From: DATCSE01 sp036568605
Lineage (GTDB): Bacteria; Pseudomonadota; Gammaproteobacteria; Burkholderiales; Burkholderiaceae_C
NCBI GenBank assembly: GCA_036568605.1
Contig: DATCSE010000004.1
Location: 1-26,010, forward strand
Length of the DNA: 26,010 nucleotides
Reading direction: 5' to 3'
A program made the position numbers and the translations under genes. Shown here one piece after another: positions 15,464 through 23,916 of the stretch. The notes under the pieces are model-generated. The model was not told the DNA's origin. It was given only the letters and a program-made list of their open reading frames with translations, and ran no database searches. The first letter of the stretch is position 1. Each line of letters opens with the position of its first letter.

Positions 15464-16954
15464 ATGAACATGATCACCGAACTCGAATTCAAGAGCCTGG
15501 CCGGCGAGGGCTACAACCGCATTCCGCTGATCGCCGAGGCGTTTGCCGACCTCGAGACGCCGCTGTCGCTGTACCTGAAGCTGGCCTACACGGCGGGCAA
15601 CGGCAAGAACAGCTTCCTGCTCGAATCGATCGTCGGCGGCGAGCGCTTCGGCCGCTACTCGTTCATCGGATTGCCGGCGCGCACGCTGCTGCGCGCCACC
15701 GGGTTTCGTACCGAGGTCGTCACCGACGGCGCGGTCGTCGAGACGCACGAGGGCAACCCGCTGGACTTCATCGCCGAATACCAGCGGCGCTTCAAGGTCG
15801 CGCTGCGCCCCGGGCTGCCGCGCTTCTGCGGCGGGCTCGCCGGTTATTTCGGCTACGACGCGGTGCGCTGCATCGAGCCCAAGCTCGCGAAGACGCAGAA
15901 GGACGGCGGCCTGGACACGCCCGACATCCTGCTGCTGCAGTGCGAGGAGCTCGCGGTCATCGACAACCTGTCGGGCCGCCTGTACCTGATCGTCTATGCG
16001 AACCCGGCCGAGCCGGAAGCGTTCCACCGCGGCAAGCGCCGCCTCAACGAGCTGGCTGACAAGCTGAAGTACAGCGTGACCGCGCCGGCGGTCAAGCGCG
16101 GCGCGGCGCACGGCGTCGAGCGCGGCTTCGCGAAGGCCGACTACCTCGCCGCGGTGCTGCGCGCCAAGGAATACATCGCGGCCGGCGACATGATGCAGGT
16201 GCAGGTGGGCCAGCGTCTGTCGAAGCGCTACACCGAGTCGCCGCTGAGCCTGTACCGTGCGTTGCGCTCGCTGAACCCGTCGCCGTACATGTACTTCTAC
16301 GACATGGGCGACTTCCAGATCGTCGGCGCGAGCCCCGAGATCCTGGTGCGCCAGGAGCACACGCCCGACGGCGACAAGGTCACGATACGGCCGCTCGCCG
16401 GCACGCGGCCGCGCGGCGCGACGCCCGAACTCGACAAGGCGCTCGAGCAGGAGCTGTCCAGCGACCCGAAGGAGCGCGCCGAGCACGTGATGCTGATCGA
16501 CCTGGCGCGCAACGACATCGGCCGCATCGCGAAGACCGGCAGCGTCAAGGTGACCGACGCGTTCGTGATCGAGCGCTACTCGCACGTGATGCACATCGTC
16601 AGCAACGTCGAGGGCCTGCTGAAGGACGGCATGACCAGCCTGGACGTGCTGCGCGCGACCTTCCCCGCCGGCACGCTGACCGGCGCGCCGAAGATTCGCG
16701 CGATGGAGATCATCGACGAGCTCGAGCCGGTCAAGCGCGGCATCTACGGCGGCGCCTGCGGGTATCTCAGCTTTGCCGGCGACATGGATGTCGCGATCGC
16801 GATCCGCACCGGCATCGTCCAGAACCAGACGCTGTACGTGCAGGCCGCGGCCGGCGTCGTCGCCGATTCGATCCCCGAGATGGAATGGCGCGAGACCGAA
16901 GCGAAGGCACGTGCGCTGCTGCGCGCGGCCGAACTCGTCGAGGAGGGCTTCTGA
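15464..16954 (+). CDS. trpE: Anthranilate synthase component I
   Basis: 496 residues, full length. The N-terminal regulatory domain (about 1-200) holds the Ser-containing 'FLLESIVGGERFGRYSFIG' segment (LLES), where Trp binds for feedback inhibition. The chorismate-binding domain (about 210-490) contains 'PSPYMYFYDMGDFQIVGASP', 'IRPLAGTRPRGATPE', 'LIDLARNDIGRIA' and 'GTLTGAPKIRAMEIIDELEP', the usual active-site elements. With TrpG it converts chorismate and glutamine to anthranilate, the first step of Trp synthesis. The ATG at 15464 follows GGAGGG by two bases; the internal Met two codons on (15470) has better spacing and could be the true start. trpG begins one base after the stop. Confidence 0.97.
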   Translation: MNMITELEFKSLAGEGYNRIPLIAEAFADLETPLSLYLKLAYTAGNGKNSFLLESIVGGERFGRYSFIGLPARTLLRATGFRTEVVTDGAVVETHEGNPLDFIAEYQRRFKVALRPGLPRFCGGLAGYFGYDAVRCIEPKLAKTQKDGGLDTPDILLLQCEELAVIDNLSGRLYLIVYANPAEPEAFHRGKRRLNELADKLKYSVTAPAVKRGAAHGVERGFAKADYLAAVLRAKEYIAAGDMMQVQVGQRLSKRYTESPLSLYRALRSLNPSPYMYFYDMGDFQIVGASPEILVRQEHTPDGDKVTIRPLAGTRPRGATPELDKALEQELSSDPKERAEHVMLIDLARNDIGRIAKTGSVKVTDAFVIERYSHVMHIVSNVEGLLKDGMTSLDVLRATFPAGTLTGAPKIRAMEIIDELEPVKRGIYGGACGYLSFAGDMDVAIAIRTGIVQNQTLYVQAAAGVVADSIPEMEWRETEAKARALLRAAELVEEGF

Positions 16955-16955
16955 G

Positions 16956-17536
<581 letters not shown>

Positions 17537-17540
<4 letters not shown>

Positions 17541-18568
17541 GCAGCAGCAAAAACAGCAACGGCGTCGTGGACCTGCGCAGCGACACCGTGACCCGGCCGA
17601 CGCCGGCGATGCGCGAGGCGATCGCGCGCGCGACCGTCGGCGACGACGTGTTCGGCGACGACCCCACTGTCAACGCGCTGCAGGAGCGCGTCGCGGCGCT
17701 GCTCGGCAAGGAGGCGGCGCTGTTCGTCGCGAGCGGCACGCAGGGCAACCTGTGCGCGCTGCTCGCGCATTGCCAGCGCGGCGACGAGGCGCTGGTCGGC
17801 CAGATGGCGCACACCTACCGCTACGAGGCCGGCGGCGGCGCGGTGCTGGGCAGCATCCAGCCGCAGCCGCTGCCGCAGCAGGACGACGGCACGCTGCGGC
17901 TGGCCGACATCGAAGCGGCGATCAAGCCCGACGACGAGCACTTCGCGCGCACGAAACTGCTGTGCCTGGAGAACACCTGGAACGGCAAGGTGCTGCCCCA
18001 GGCGTATCTGGACGACGCGACTGCGCTCGCGCACCGCCACGGCCTCGCCGCGCATCTGGATGGCGCGCGGCTGTTCAACGCGGCGGTCGCGTCGCGCACG
18101 GCCATCGGCGAGATCGCGCGCGGCTTCGACAGCGTCTCGGTCTGCTTCAGCAAAGGCCTGGGCGCGCCGGTCGGCTCGGCGCTGTGCGGCCCGAAGGCGC
18201 TGATCGAGCGCGCACGGCGCATCCGCAAGATACTGGGCGGCGGCATGCGCCAGGTCGGGCTGCTGGCCGCGGCCGCGAACCACGCGCTGGACCATCACGT
18301 CGAGCGCCTGGCTGACGACCATGCGAACGCACGCCGGCTCGCCGACGGGCTCGCGCGCATCCCCGGCATCTCGGTCGTCGCGCCCGACACCAACATCGTG
18401 TTCGCGAACGTCGAGGGCAACCGCACCGCGGCGCTGCTCGCCCACCTGGAATCGCGCGGGGTGCTGGCCACCGGGCTGATCGGCCTGCGCTTCGTGACGC
18501 ACCTGGACGTGGACGCGGCCGGCGTCGACCGGGCGATCGCCGCGGTCGCCGAGTTCATGGCCGCGTAG
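17537..18568 (+). CDS. ltaE: Low-specificity L-threonine aldolase, PLP-dependent
   Basis: 343 residues, fold-type I aminotransferase family. It starts near 'VVDLRSDTVTRPTPAMREAI' and contains 'GDDVFGDDPTVNALQERVAA', both hallmarks of threonine aldolases. The PLP-binding Lys is at 206 in 'SVCFSKGLGAPVGSALCG', and 'HLDGARLFNAAVA' gives the PLP-contacting Asp/Arg. The enzyme cleaves L-threonine or L-allo-threonine to glycine and acetaldehyde. It overlaps trpG by ATGA and precedes trpD by 47 bases, so it is inside the trp transcript, which is unusual for this family. No frameshift or lost residue is seen. A link to Trp synthesis is not obvious; glycine or serine supply (serine is the TrpB substrate) is a speculation. 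Confidence 0.95.
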
Positions 18569-18615
18569 CGCGGTTCGATTCCCGCAGAAGGACAACGACG
18601 GAGAGGGCCCACGCC

Positions 18616-19647
18616 ATGACGATCACGAACCAGGACGCGCTGACCCGCACGATCGAGCACCGCGAGATCTTCCACGACGAGATGCTGTCGCTGGTGCGGC
18701 GCATCATGAGCGGCGAGATGTCGCCGGTGATGATGGCCGCGCTGCTGGTCGGCCTGCGCGTCAAGAAGGAAACCATCGGCGAGATCACCGCGGCGGCGCA
18801 GGTGATGCGCGAGTTCTCGACCAAGGTCGAAGTCGCCGACCGCACGCACCTGATCGACATCGTCGGCACCGGCGGCGACAGCTCGCACACCTTCAACATC
18901 TCGACCTGCTCGATGTTCGTCGCCGCGGCGGCCGGCGCGCGCGTCAGCAAGCACGGCAACCGCGGCGTCAGCAGCAAGTCGGGCAGCGCCGATGTGCTGG
19001 AGACGCTGGGCGTGCCGCTGAACCTGACCCCGCAGGCGATCGCCCGCTGCATCGCCGACACCGGCATCGGCTTCATGTTCGCGCCCAACCACCACCCGGC
19101 GATGAAGAACGTCGCGCCGGTGCGCAAGGAGCTGGGCGTGCGCACGATCTTCAACATCCTGGGCCCGCTGACGAACCCGGCCGACGCGCCGAACATCCTG
19201 ATGGGCGTGTTCCACCCGGACCTCGTCGGCATCCAGGTGCGCGCGCTGCAGCGGCTGGGCGCCGAGCATGCGGTGGTCGTCTACGGCCGCGACGGGATGG
19301 ACGAGGTCTCGCTGGGCGCCGCGACGATGGTCGGCGAGTACAAGGACGGCGCGATCTCCGAGTACGAGATCCACCCCGAGGACTTCGGTCTGACGATGGC
19401 GAGCAACCGCGCGCTGAAGGTCGAGACGCCGGAGCAGTCGCGCGCGCTGCTGCAATCGGTGCTCGACAACGAGCCGGGTCCGGCGCGCGACATCGTCGTG
19501 CTGAACGCCGGCGTCGCGCTGTATGCGGCGAACGTTGCGCCGACGATGGCCGAAGGCATCGCGCTCGCGCGCGAGACCGTCGCGTCGGGCAAGGCGCTCG
19601 CCAAGCTGCATCAGTTCGTCGCGCGGACGAAGGAGCTGGCGGCATGA
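18616..19647 (+). CDS. trpD: Anthranilate phosphoribosyltransferase
   Basis: 343 residues, class IV phosphoribosyltransferase fold. The PRPP-binding GTGGD motif is at 84-88 followed by 'SSHTFNIST'. The anthranilate-contacting 'KHGNRGVSSKSGSADVLE' comes next, then 'FMFAPNHHPAMKNVAPVRKE' and 'RTIFNILGPLTNPADA', all typical. It adds phosphoribose to anthranilate in the second step of the pathway. The ATG at 18616 has a GGAGAGGG ribosome site about nine bases upstream. Its stop overlaps an ATG (ATGA), the ancestral place for the trpC start; here that ATG opens a 55-codon frame created by an insertion. Confidence 0.97.
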   Translation: MTITNQDALTRTIEHREIFHDEMLSLVRRIMSGEMSPVMMAALLVGLRVKKETIGEITAAAQVMREFSTKVEVADRTHLIDIVGTGGDSSHTFNISTCSMFVAAAAGARVSKHGNRGVSSKSGSADVLETLGVPLNLTPQAIARCIADTGIGFMFAPNHHPAMKNVAPVRKELGVRTIFNILGPLTNPADAPNILMGVFHPDLVGIQVRALQRLGAEHAVVVYGRDGMDEVSLGAATMVGEYKDGAISEYEIHPEDFGLTMASNRALKVETPEQSRALLQSVLDNEPGPARDIVVLNAGVALYAANVAPTMAEGIALARETVASGKALAKLHQFVARTKELAA

Positions 19648-19813
19648 GCAATTGTGCGGTAGCCCGTTCCTGGCGGGCCGAGCGCCGGGCCGCTCCCAAG
19701 CCTGTCCTGAGCCCGGTCGAAGCGCCGGCCCGCATCCCAAGGGCCACGAAGGGGCCCCAAGTGGCCCCTGGGGATCGGCCGACGTACTCGTCGGACGAGG
19801 GGCTGTCATGAGC
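19643..19813. mobile_element. Small inserted repeat element with 7-bp target duplication between trpD and trpC
   Basis: CATGAGC occurs at 19643-19649 (end of trpD) and again at 19807-19813 (start of trpC). Removing one copy and the 157 bases between them restores a trpD-trpC junction with ATGA overlap, the common state in relatives. The insert contains a 25-base segment (19698-19722) resembling the 'CCTGTCCTGAGC...GTCGAAG' intergenic repeat common in proteobacteria. It also has a stem AGGGGCC/GGCCCCT (19750-19769) and a stem CCGACG/CGTCGG (19779-19794). No transposase or clear terminal inverted repeats are seen, so a REP- or MITE-like element is the best description. Confidence 0.6.
19644..19811 (+). 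CDS. Bridging 55-codon reading frame inside the trpD-trpC insert
   Basis: The frame starts at the ATG overlapping the trpD stop and ends at the TGA overlapping the trpC ATG. It is low-complexity, Arg/Pro/Ala-rich, and built from repeat sequence; it has no domain, signal or helix. The product is probably not functional as a protein. What matters is that ribosomes leaving trpD can re-initiate here and again at trpC, so translational coupling survives the insertion. GAGGGG six bases before the trpC ATG also gives trpC its own ribosome site. Confidence 0.35.
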   Translation: MSNCAVARSWRAERRAAPKPVLSPVEAPARIPRATKGPQVAPGDRPTYSSDEGLS

Positions 19814-20617
19814 GATATCCTCGACAAGATCGTCGCGGTCAAACGCGACGAGATCGCCGCGGCGAAGCGCCAGCGCGACCTGCACTCGCTGCGCCGCGAT
19901 GCCGAGCAGCTCGGCGGCCTGCGCGATTTCGTCGGCTCGCTGCGCGCACGCATCGCGAAGGGCGAGGCCGGCGTGATCGCCGAGATCAAGAAGGCCAGCC
20001 CGAGCAAGGGTGTGATCCGCGAGCGCTTCGTGCCGGCCGAGATCGCCGCGAGTTATGCCGAGCACGGCGCGGCCTGCCTGAGCGTGCTGACCGACCGGCA
20101 GTTCTTCCAGGGAAGCCATGCCTACCTCGGGCAGGCGCGCGCGGCCTGTGTGCTGCCGGTGCTGCGCAAGGATTTCATCGTCGACCCGTACCAGGTCTAC
20201 GAAGCGCGCGCGATCGGCGCCGACTGCATCCTGCTGATCGCGGCCTGCCTGGACGACGGCCTGATGGCCGAGCTCGAGGCCCAGGCGCACGAGCTCGGCA
20301 TGGCGGTGCTGGTCGAGGTGCACGACGGCGCCGAGCTGGACCGCGCCTTGCGGTTGAAGACGCCGCTGCTGGGCATCAACAACCGCAACCTGCGCACGTT
20401 CGAGGTCACGCTGGAGACGACGCTGGGGCTGCTGAAGCACGTGCCGAGCGAGCGTCTGCTGGTCACCGAGAGCGGCATCCTCGCGGGGGGCGACGTCTCG
20501 CGCATGCGCGAGGCGAACGTCCATGCGTTCCTGGTCGGCGAGGCGTTCATGCGCGCGGCCGACCCCGGCGCGGCGCTCGCCGAGCTGTTCCGCGGCGGGT
20601 CGGCAGCAGCGCAATGA
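19808..20617 (+). CDS. trpC: Indole-3-glycerol-phosphate synthase
   Basis: 269 residues, a monofunctional TIM barrel without a fused TrpF domain. Family signatures are 'VIAEIKKASPSKGVIRERF' (catalytic Lys in EIKKASPSKG), 'ASYAEHGAACLSVLTDRQFF', 'LPVLRKDFIVDPYQVYEARA' (second catalytic Lys), 'LLGINNRNLRTFEV' and 'LLVTESGI'. It closes the indole ring of carboxyphenylaminodeoxyribulose phosphate. Start at ATG 19808 with GAGGGG upstream. It overlaps ung by ATGA. It is separated from trpD by an inserted repeat, but no residue of either gene is lost. Confidence 0.97.
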   Translation: MSDILDKIVAVKRDEIAAAKRQRDLHSLRRDAEQLGGLRDFVGSLRARIAKGEAGVIAEIKKASPSKGVIRERFVPAEIAASYAEHGAACLSVLTDRQFFQGSHAYLGQARAACVLPVLRKDFIVDPYQVYEARAIGADCILLIAACLDDGLMAELEAQAHELGMAVLVEVHDGAELDRALRLKTPLLGINNRNLRTFEVTLETTLGLLKHVPSERLLVTESGILAGGDVSRMREANVHAFLVGEAFMRAADPGAALAELFRGGSAAAQ

Positions 20618-21366
20618 CGGAGACCGCGACGCTCGAACAACCCCCGAGTGCCGCAGCGGACAACCGCCTGCGCGAACCGCTCGCCGACGTCTTTGCCCGC
20701 GTGCCGCCGGCCTGGCGCGACATCACCGCTTCGTTTGCCGACAGCGAGGTCGGCCGGGCGCTGATCGCCTTCGTCGATGCCCGGGTCGCCGCCGGCGCGG
20801 TCGTCTATCCACGCCAGGTGTTCCGCGCGCTCGAGCTGACTGCGCCGCGCGACGTGCGCGTCGCGATCCTTGGCCAGGATCCGTACCACGGGGCCGGTCA
20901 GGCGCAGGGCCTCGCGTTCTCGGTTGCGCCCGGTTTCAAGCCGCCGCCGAGTTTGCGCAACATGCTGACCGAGGCGCGTGCCGACACCGGCGCGCCGTCG
21001 ATCTGCTGCGATGACCTGACCCCCTGGGCGATGCAAGGCGTGCTGCTGCTGAACACGGTGCTGACCGTCGAGGACGGCCAGCCGCACAGCCATGCGAACC
21101 GCGGCTGGGAAGTGCTGACCGACGCGCTGCTCGCGCGTGTCGCCGCCGAACCCGAGCCGGTGGTCTTCCTGCTGTGGGGCGCGGCGGCGCAGCGCAAGCG
21201 CGCGCTGATCGAGGCGGCGGGCCGGCACGTGGTGCTGACCGCGAACCATCCGTCGCCGCTGTCGGCGCGGCGTCCGCCGCAGCCCTTCATCGGCTGCCGG
21301 CCCTTCAGCCGCGCGAACGCGGCACTCGCGCAGCGGCGGCCCGGAACCCCGCCGATCCGCTGGTAG
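20614..21366 (+). CDS. ung: Uracil-DNA glycosylase, family 1
   Basis: 250 residues. Motif A is GQDPYHG at 87-93 with catalytic water-activating Asp 89. The region 'PPPSLRNMLTEARADTG' is the family's Pro-rich loop. The leucine-intercalation loop 'NHPSPLSARR' has His 212. The enzyme removes uracil from DNA in base-excision repair. The start overlaps the trpC stop by ATGA, so it is translated as the last gene of the trp transcript, a layout recurring in Burkholderiales. The first 20 or so residues are variable and poorly constrained, but no better start is visible. Confidence 0.96.
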   Translation: MTETATLEQPPSAAADNRLREPLADVFARVPPAWRDITASFADSEVGRALIAFVDARVAAGAVVYPRQVFRALELTAPRDVRVAILGQDPYHGAGQAQGLAFSVAPGFKPPPSLRNMLTEARADTGAPSICCDDLTPWAMQGVLLLNTVLTVEDGQPHSHANRGWEVLTDALLARVAAEPEPVVFLLWGAAAQRKRALIEAAGRHVVLTANHPSPLSARRPPQPFIGCRPFSRANAALAQRRPGTPPIRW

Positions 21367-21466
21367 CCGCGACCTCGGGGCAACGCGATGGGCGCGCCGC
21401 GGACCGAACTCCCCCGCCGGATCGTCGAGCTGCCCCGCCGCACGGGCCCGCGGCGCAAACGGCGGT

Positions 21467-21482
21467 CTGATATTGGTATCAG
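21467..21482. promoter_or_regulatory. Palindrome CTGATA-TTGG-TATCAG before the TonB-like gene, candidate NagR-type operator
   Basis: A perfect six-base inverted repeat with four-base spacer lies immediately before the GTG at 21484. It contains TTGGTATCA, the same nine bases found at 22240-22248 in the operator-like site before the GlcNAc kinase gene, and both are followed by a TGGT element. GntR/HutC-family GlcNAc regulators (NagQ/NagR) bind TGGTAT-type sites, so control by the GntR protein encoded at 23164 is plausible. Confidence 0.5.
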
Positions 21483-21483
21483 A

Positions 21484-22164
21484 GTGGTTCAATGGCTGCG
21501 GCGCAGCGGGATCCTGAGCTTTGCCGGCCGGCACTTGGACCCGCGGCGCCACCTGACCGCGCTCGCGGGCGTCGTGCTGCTGCACGTGCTGGTGATCTGG
21601 GCGTTGTTCAGCGGCCTGTCGAAAAAGACGATGGAGATCGGCCACCCGCCGGTCGAGACCAAGGTGATCGAGACGGTCCGCCAACCGCCGCCGCCGGAGA
21701 TTTCCGTCGCACGCCCGCCGGTCATGCTGGAAGCCCCGCCGCCGCCGTTCATCCCGCCGCCGGAGATCCAGATCGAGACGCCGCCTGAGCCGGCGATCAC
21801 CGTGGCGGCGACCCCGCCGGCCCCGGCACCCGCAGCGCCGGCATCCGCCGCGCCGGCGCCGGCCCCCGAGCCGCCGCGGCCGCTCGCCGTGTTGGCCGGC
21901 CTCGCCTGCTCGAAGCTGGTCAACCCGCATGCGCCGCTGGTGCCGGAGAGCACCGGCGTCAGCGGCGCAAGCGTCGAATACCGGGCCGTGATGCGCGGCG
22001 GGGCGCTCGCCAGTTTCGAGATCACGAGGCTGCAGCTGCGCGGCGGCAACGATGCCAAGGTGCGCGCGGCGCTGCGGGCCAGCGTCGAATCGGCGGTGCG
22101 CGAGTACGTCTGCGCGAACGACGTGCCGTTCCGACAGGAGATCGAGTTCCGGTTCACCGAATAG
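21484..22164 (+). CDS. TonB-like energy transducer
   Basis: 226 residues from GTG 21484. The frame is open to an ATG at 21388, but those extra 32 residues are Arg/Pro-rich, overlap an AT-rich palindrome, and look non-coding. A single N-terminal membrane anchor (about 24-45, 'ALAGVVLLHVLVIWALFSGL') is followed by a long Pro-rich periplasmic spacer (about 54-138, many PP and AP pairs) and a C-terminal domain (about 140-226). This is TonB architecture. The C-terminus 'CSKLVNPHAPLVPESTGVSG' onward diverges from classical TonB, but similar cysteine-containing ends occur in Burkholderiales TonB-family proteins. It should couple the proton motive force to a TonB-dependent receptor, perhaps one for chitooligosaccharide or GlcNAc, given the shared operator and the operon downstream. 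Confidence 0.8.
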   Translation: MVQWLRRSGILSFAGRHLDPRRHLTALAGVVLLHVLVIWALFSGLSKKTMEIGHPPVETKVIETVRQPPPPEISVARPPVMLEAPPPPFIPPPEIQIETPPEPAITVAATPPAPAPAAPASAAPAPAPEPPRPLAVLAGLACSKLVNPHAPLVPESTGVSGASVEYRAVMRGGALASFEITRLQLRGGNDAKVRAALRASVESAVREYVCANDVPFRQEIEFRFTE

Positions 22165-22231
22165 GCGCTGCAGGGGCCGTGCGTCCGGCCCGATCAACCC
22201 TGCGCGCATCGAGGGCGGGATCGAATACCGA

Positions 22232-22261
22232 TTGACCATTTGGTATCACTGGTACTAAACT
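22232..22261 (+). promoter_or_regulatory. Promoter of the GlcNAc operon: TTGACC and TAAACT
   Basis: TTGACC (22232-22237; five of six -35 matches) and TAAACT (22256-22261; four of six -10 matches) are 18 bases apart, in the only AT-richer part of this gap. The predicted start point is about seven bases after the -10, at or next to the ATG of the kinase gene (22268). The transcript may therefore be leaderless, which fits the lack of any ribosome site before that ATG. Confidence 0.5.
22241..22257. promoter_or_regulatory. Imperfect palindrome TGGTATCACTGGTACTA, candidate GntR operator
   Basis: 13 of 17 positions are symmetric when the sequence is compared with its reverse complement. It lies wholly between and into the -35 and -10 elements, so a bound protein would block RNA polymerase. 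TGGTAT-type half sites are those described for GlcNAc regulators of the GntR/HutC family. The nearest candidate regulator is the GntR protein two genes into this operon, giving autoregulation. Confidence 0.55.
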
Positions 22262-22267
22262 GGTCCT

Positions 22268-23167
22268 ATGGCCGCTCGCAATATCGAATTTCTGTTGGGC
22301 GTGGACGGAGGCGGCACCGGCACGCGGGTTCTGCTGGCTCGGCGCGACGACGATGCGGTCGTGGTCGGCCGCGGCACGGCCGGGCCATCGGGGCTCGCGC
22401 GCGGCATCGCGTCGGCGTGGGATCAGATCGGCCGCGCCGTGGTGCAGGCTTTCACCGACGCGGGCATGCCGGGCGAGGTGCCGTGGGGTGCCTGCGCGCT
22501 CGGTGCCGGGCTCGCCGGCGTCAATCACCGTCCGTGGGCCGATGCGTTCATCAAGGCCGATCCCGGCGTCGCGCGGCTCGAGCTCGAGACCGACGCGTTC
22601 ACGATGCTGCTCGGCGCCCATGCGGGCCAGCCCGGCGCGATCGTCGCCTCCGGCACCGGCAGCGTCGGCGAAGTCTGGCACGCCGACGGGCGTCGCGCGA
22701 GCGTCGGCGGCTGGGGTTTCCCGATCGGCGACGAGGGCAGTGGCGCCTGGCTGGGCTTTCGCGCGATGCAGCATGCGCAGCACGCGGTCGATGGCCGCGC
22801 CGCGGTGACCGCGCTGGCGCAGGCCGTGTGGTCGCGCTGCGGTCGCGATCGCGATGCGCTGCTTGCGTGGTGCGCGCAGGCCAACCAGTTCGAATATGCG
22901 CAGCTCGCGCCGCTGATCTTCGAAGCCGCGGCACGCGGCGATGCGGCTGCCAACGCGTTGCTGGACGCCGCGGCCGGCGCGATCGACACGATGGCGCAGG
23001 CGCTAGACCCTGATGGCCGCGTGCCGCTCGCGATCTCCGGCAGCATCGGCGAGCGGCTCGCGCCGCGCCTGCCCGCGGCGTTGCGCGCGAGGCAGGTCGC
23101 GGTCGCAGCCGGGGCCGACGTGGGCGCGCTGAATCTGATCCGCCGGGCTCTGCGGGCGTCGCCGTGA
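22268..23167 (+). CDS. BadF/BadG-family sugar kinase, probable N-acetylglucosamine or glucosamine kinase
   Basis: 299 residues of the BadF/BadG/BcrA/BcrD ATPase family (ASKHA fold). Phosphate-1 motif 'LGVDGGGTGTR' (10-20), phosphate-2 region 'ASGTGSVGEVW' (127-137) with 'GGWGFPIGDEGSGAWLG', and a late 'LAISGSIGERLAPRLP' adenosine segment are all present. Members with this length and context phosphorylate GlcNAc or glucosamine at C6 with ATP. With nagA downstream, GlcNAc is the more likely substrate. It is the first gene of the operon, with a candidate operator in its promoter and probably a leaderless message. Its stop overlaps the next start by GTGA. Confidence 0.88.
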   Translation: MAARNIEFLLGVDGGGTGTRVLLARRDDDAVVVGRGTAGPSGLARGIASAWDQIGRAVVQAFTDAGMPGEVPWGACALGAGLAGVNHRPWADAFIKADPGVARLELETDAFTMLLGAHAGQPGAIVASGTGSVGEVWHADGRRASVGGWGFPIGDEGSGAWLGFRAMQHAQHAVDGRAAVTALAQAVWSRCGRDRDALLAWCAQANQFEYAQLAPLIFEAAARGDAAANALLDAAAGAIDTMAQALDPDGRVPLAISGSIGERLAPRLPAALRARQVAVAAGADVGALNLIRRALRASP

Positions 23168-23916
23168 AGAAGAGCCAGCACAAGCCCTGGCTGGACTTCC
23201 GTCCGGACCCGCGCGACAACTCGCCGCTGTACCTGCAGCTCGCGCGCAAGCTGGGCCAGGCGATCCGCGACGGGCGCTACCAGGCCGACGAGGCGCTGCC
23301 GTCCGAGCGCGTGCTGTCCGAGTCGCTGAACCTGTCTCGCGTGACCGCGCGCAAGGCGATCGACCAGCTCGTCGAGCAGGGGCTGATCGTGCGCCGGCGC
23401 GGCTCGGGCAACTACATCGCGCCGCGCCTGGAGCAGCCGTTGTCGCGTTTGACCAGCTTCTCCGAGGAACTGCAGCAGCGCGGCTACACGCCGTCGTCGC
23501 GCTGGATCAAACGCAGCCTGACCGCCGCGATGGCCGACGAGCAGCTGAGCCTGGGCCTGTCGCCCGGGGCGAGGGTGGCGCGTCTGGAGCGCCTGCGCCT
23601 GGCCGACGACGTCGTGATGGCCTACGAGGTCAGCGTGCTGCCCGAAGCGGTGCTGCCGCGGCCCGAGGCGGTGAACGGCTCGTTGTACGAATACCTGAAC
23701 GGCACGCAGCGTGCGCCGGTGCGCGCGCTGCAGCACATCCGGGCGTTGAATGCGCCGGCGCGGCTGGCCGAGCAGCTCGGCGTGCCGGTCGGCCAGGCGG
23801 TCCTCTACATCACGCGCATCGGCTATCTCGAATCGGGCCAGGCGGTCGAGCTGACCCATTCGTACTGCCGCAGCGACTACTACGACTTCGTCGCCGAAAT
23901 GAGGCGCGACTCATGA
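23164..23916 (+). CDS. nagR: GntR-family (HutC subfamily) regulator of GlcNAc use
   Basis: 250 residues starting at GTG 23164, overlapping the kinase stop. The N-terminal winged helix-turn-helix (about 18-85) has 'SPLYLQLARKLGQAIRDGRY', 'LPSERVLSESLNLSRVTARK' and 'LIVRRRGSGNYIAPRL', the typical GntR core. The C-terminal UTRA ligand domain (about 95-245) includes 'SFSEELQQRGYTPSSRWIKR' and 'VELTHSYCRSDYYDF', typical of sugar-phosphate-responsive HutC members such as NagR, NagQ and DasR. The expected ligand is GlcNAc-6-P or GlcN-6-P, releasing repression. The palindromes at 22241 and 21467 are likely targets. The symbol follows function; NagQ is an equally used name. Confidence 0.88.
   Translation: MKKSQHKPWLDFRPDPRDNSPLYLQLARKLGQAIRDGRYQADEALPSERVLSESLNLSRVTARKAIDQLVEQGLIVRRRGSGNYIAPRLEQPLSRLTSFSEELQQRGYTPSSRWIKRSLTAAMADEQLSLGLSPGARVARLERLRLADDVVMAYEVSVLPEAVLPRPEAVNGSLYEYLNGTQRAPVRALQHIRALNAPARLAEQLGVPVGQAVLYITRIGYLESGQAVELTHSYCRSDYYDFVAEMRRDS

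Noticed and set aside
21388..21483. Upstream ATG extension of the TonB-like protein
   Set aside because: The 32 added residues are Arg/Pro-rich, overlap the palindrome and lack a ribosome site; kept only as an alternative start.
22174..22191. GGGCCG/CGGCCC hairpin after the TonB-like gene as a terminator
   Set aside because: Six-base stem without a T-run; such hairpins are expected by chance at this GC content.
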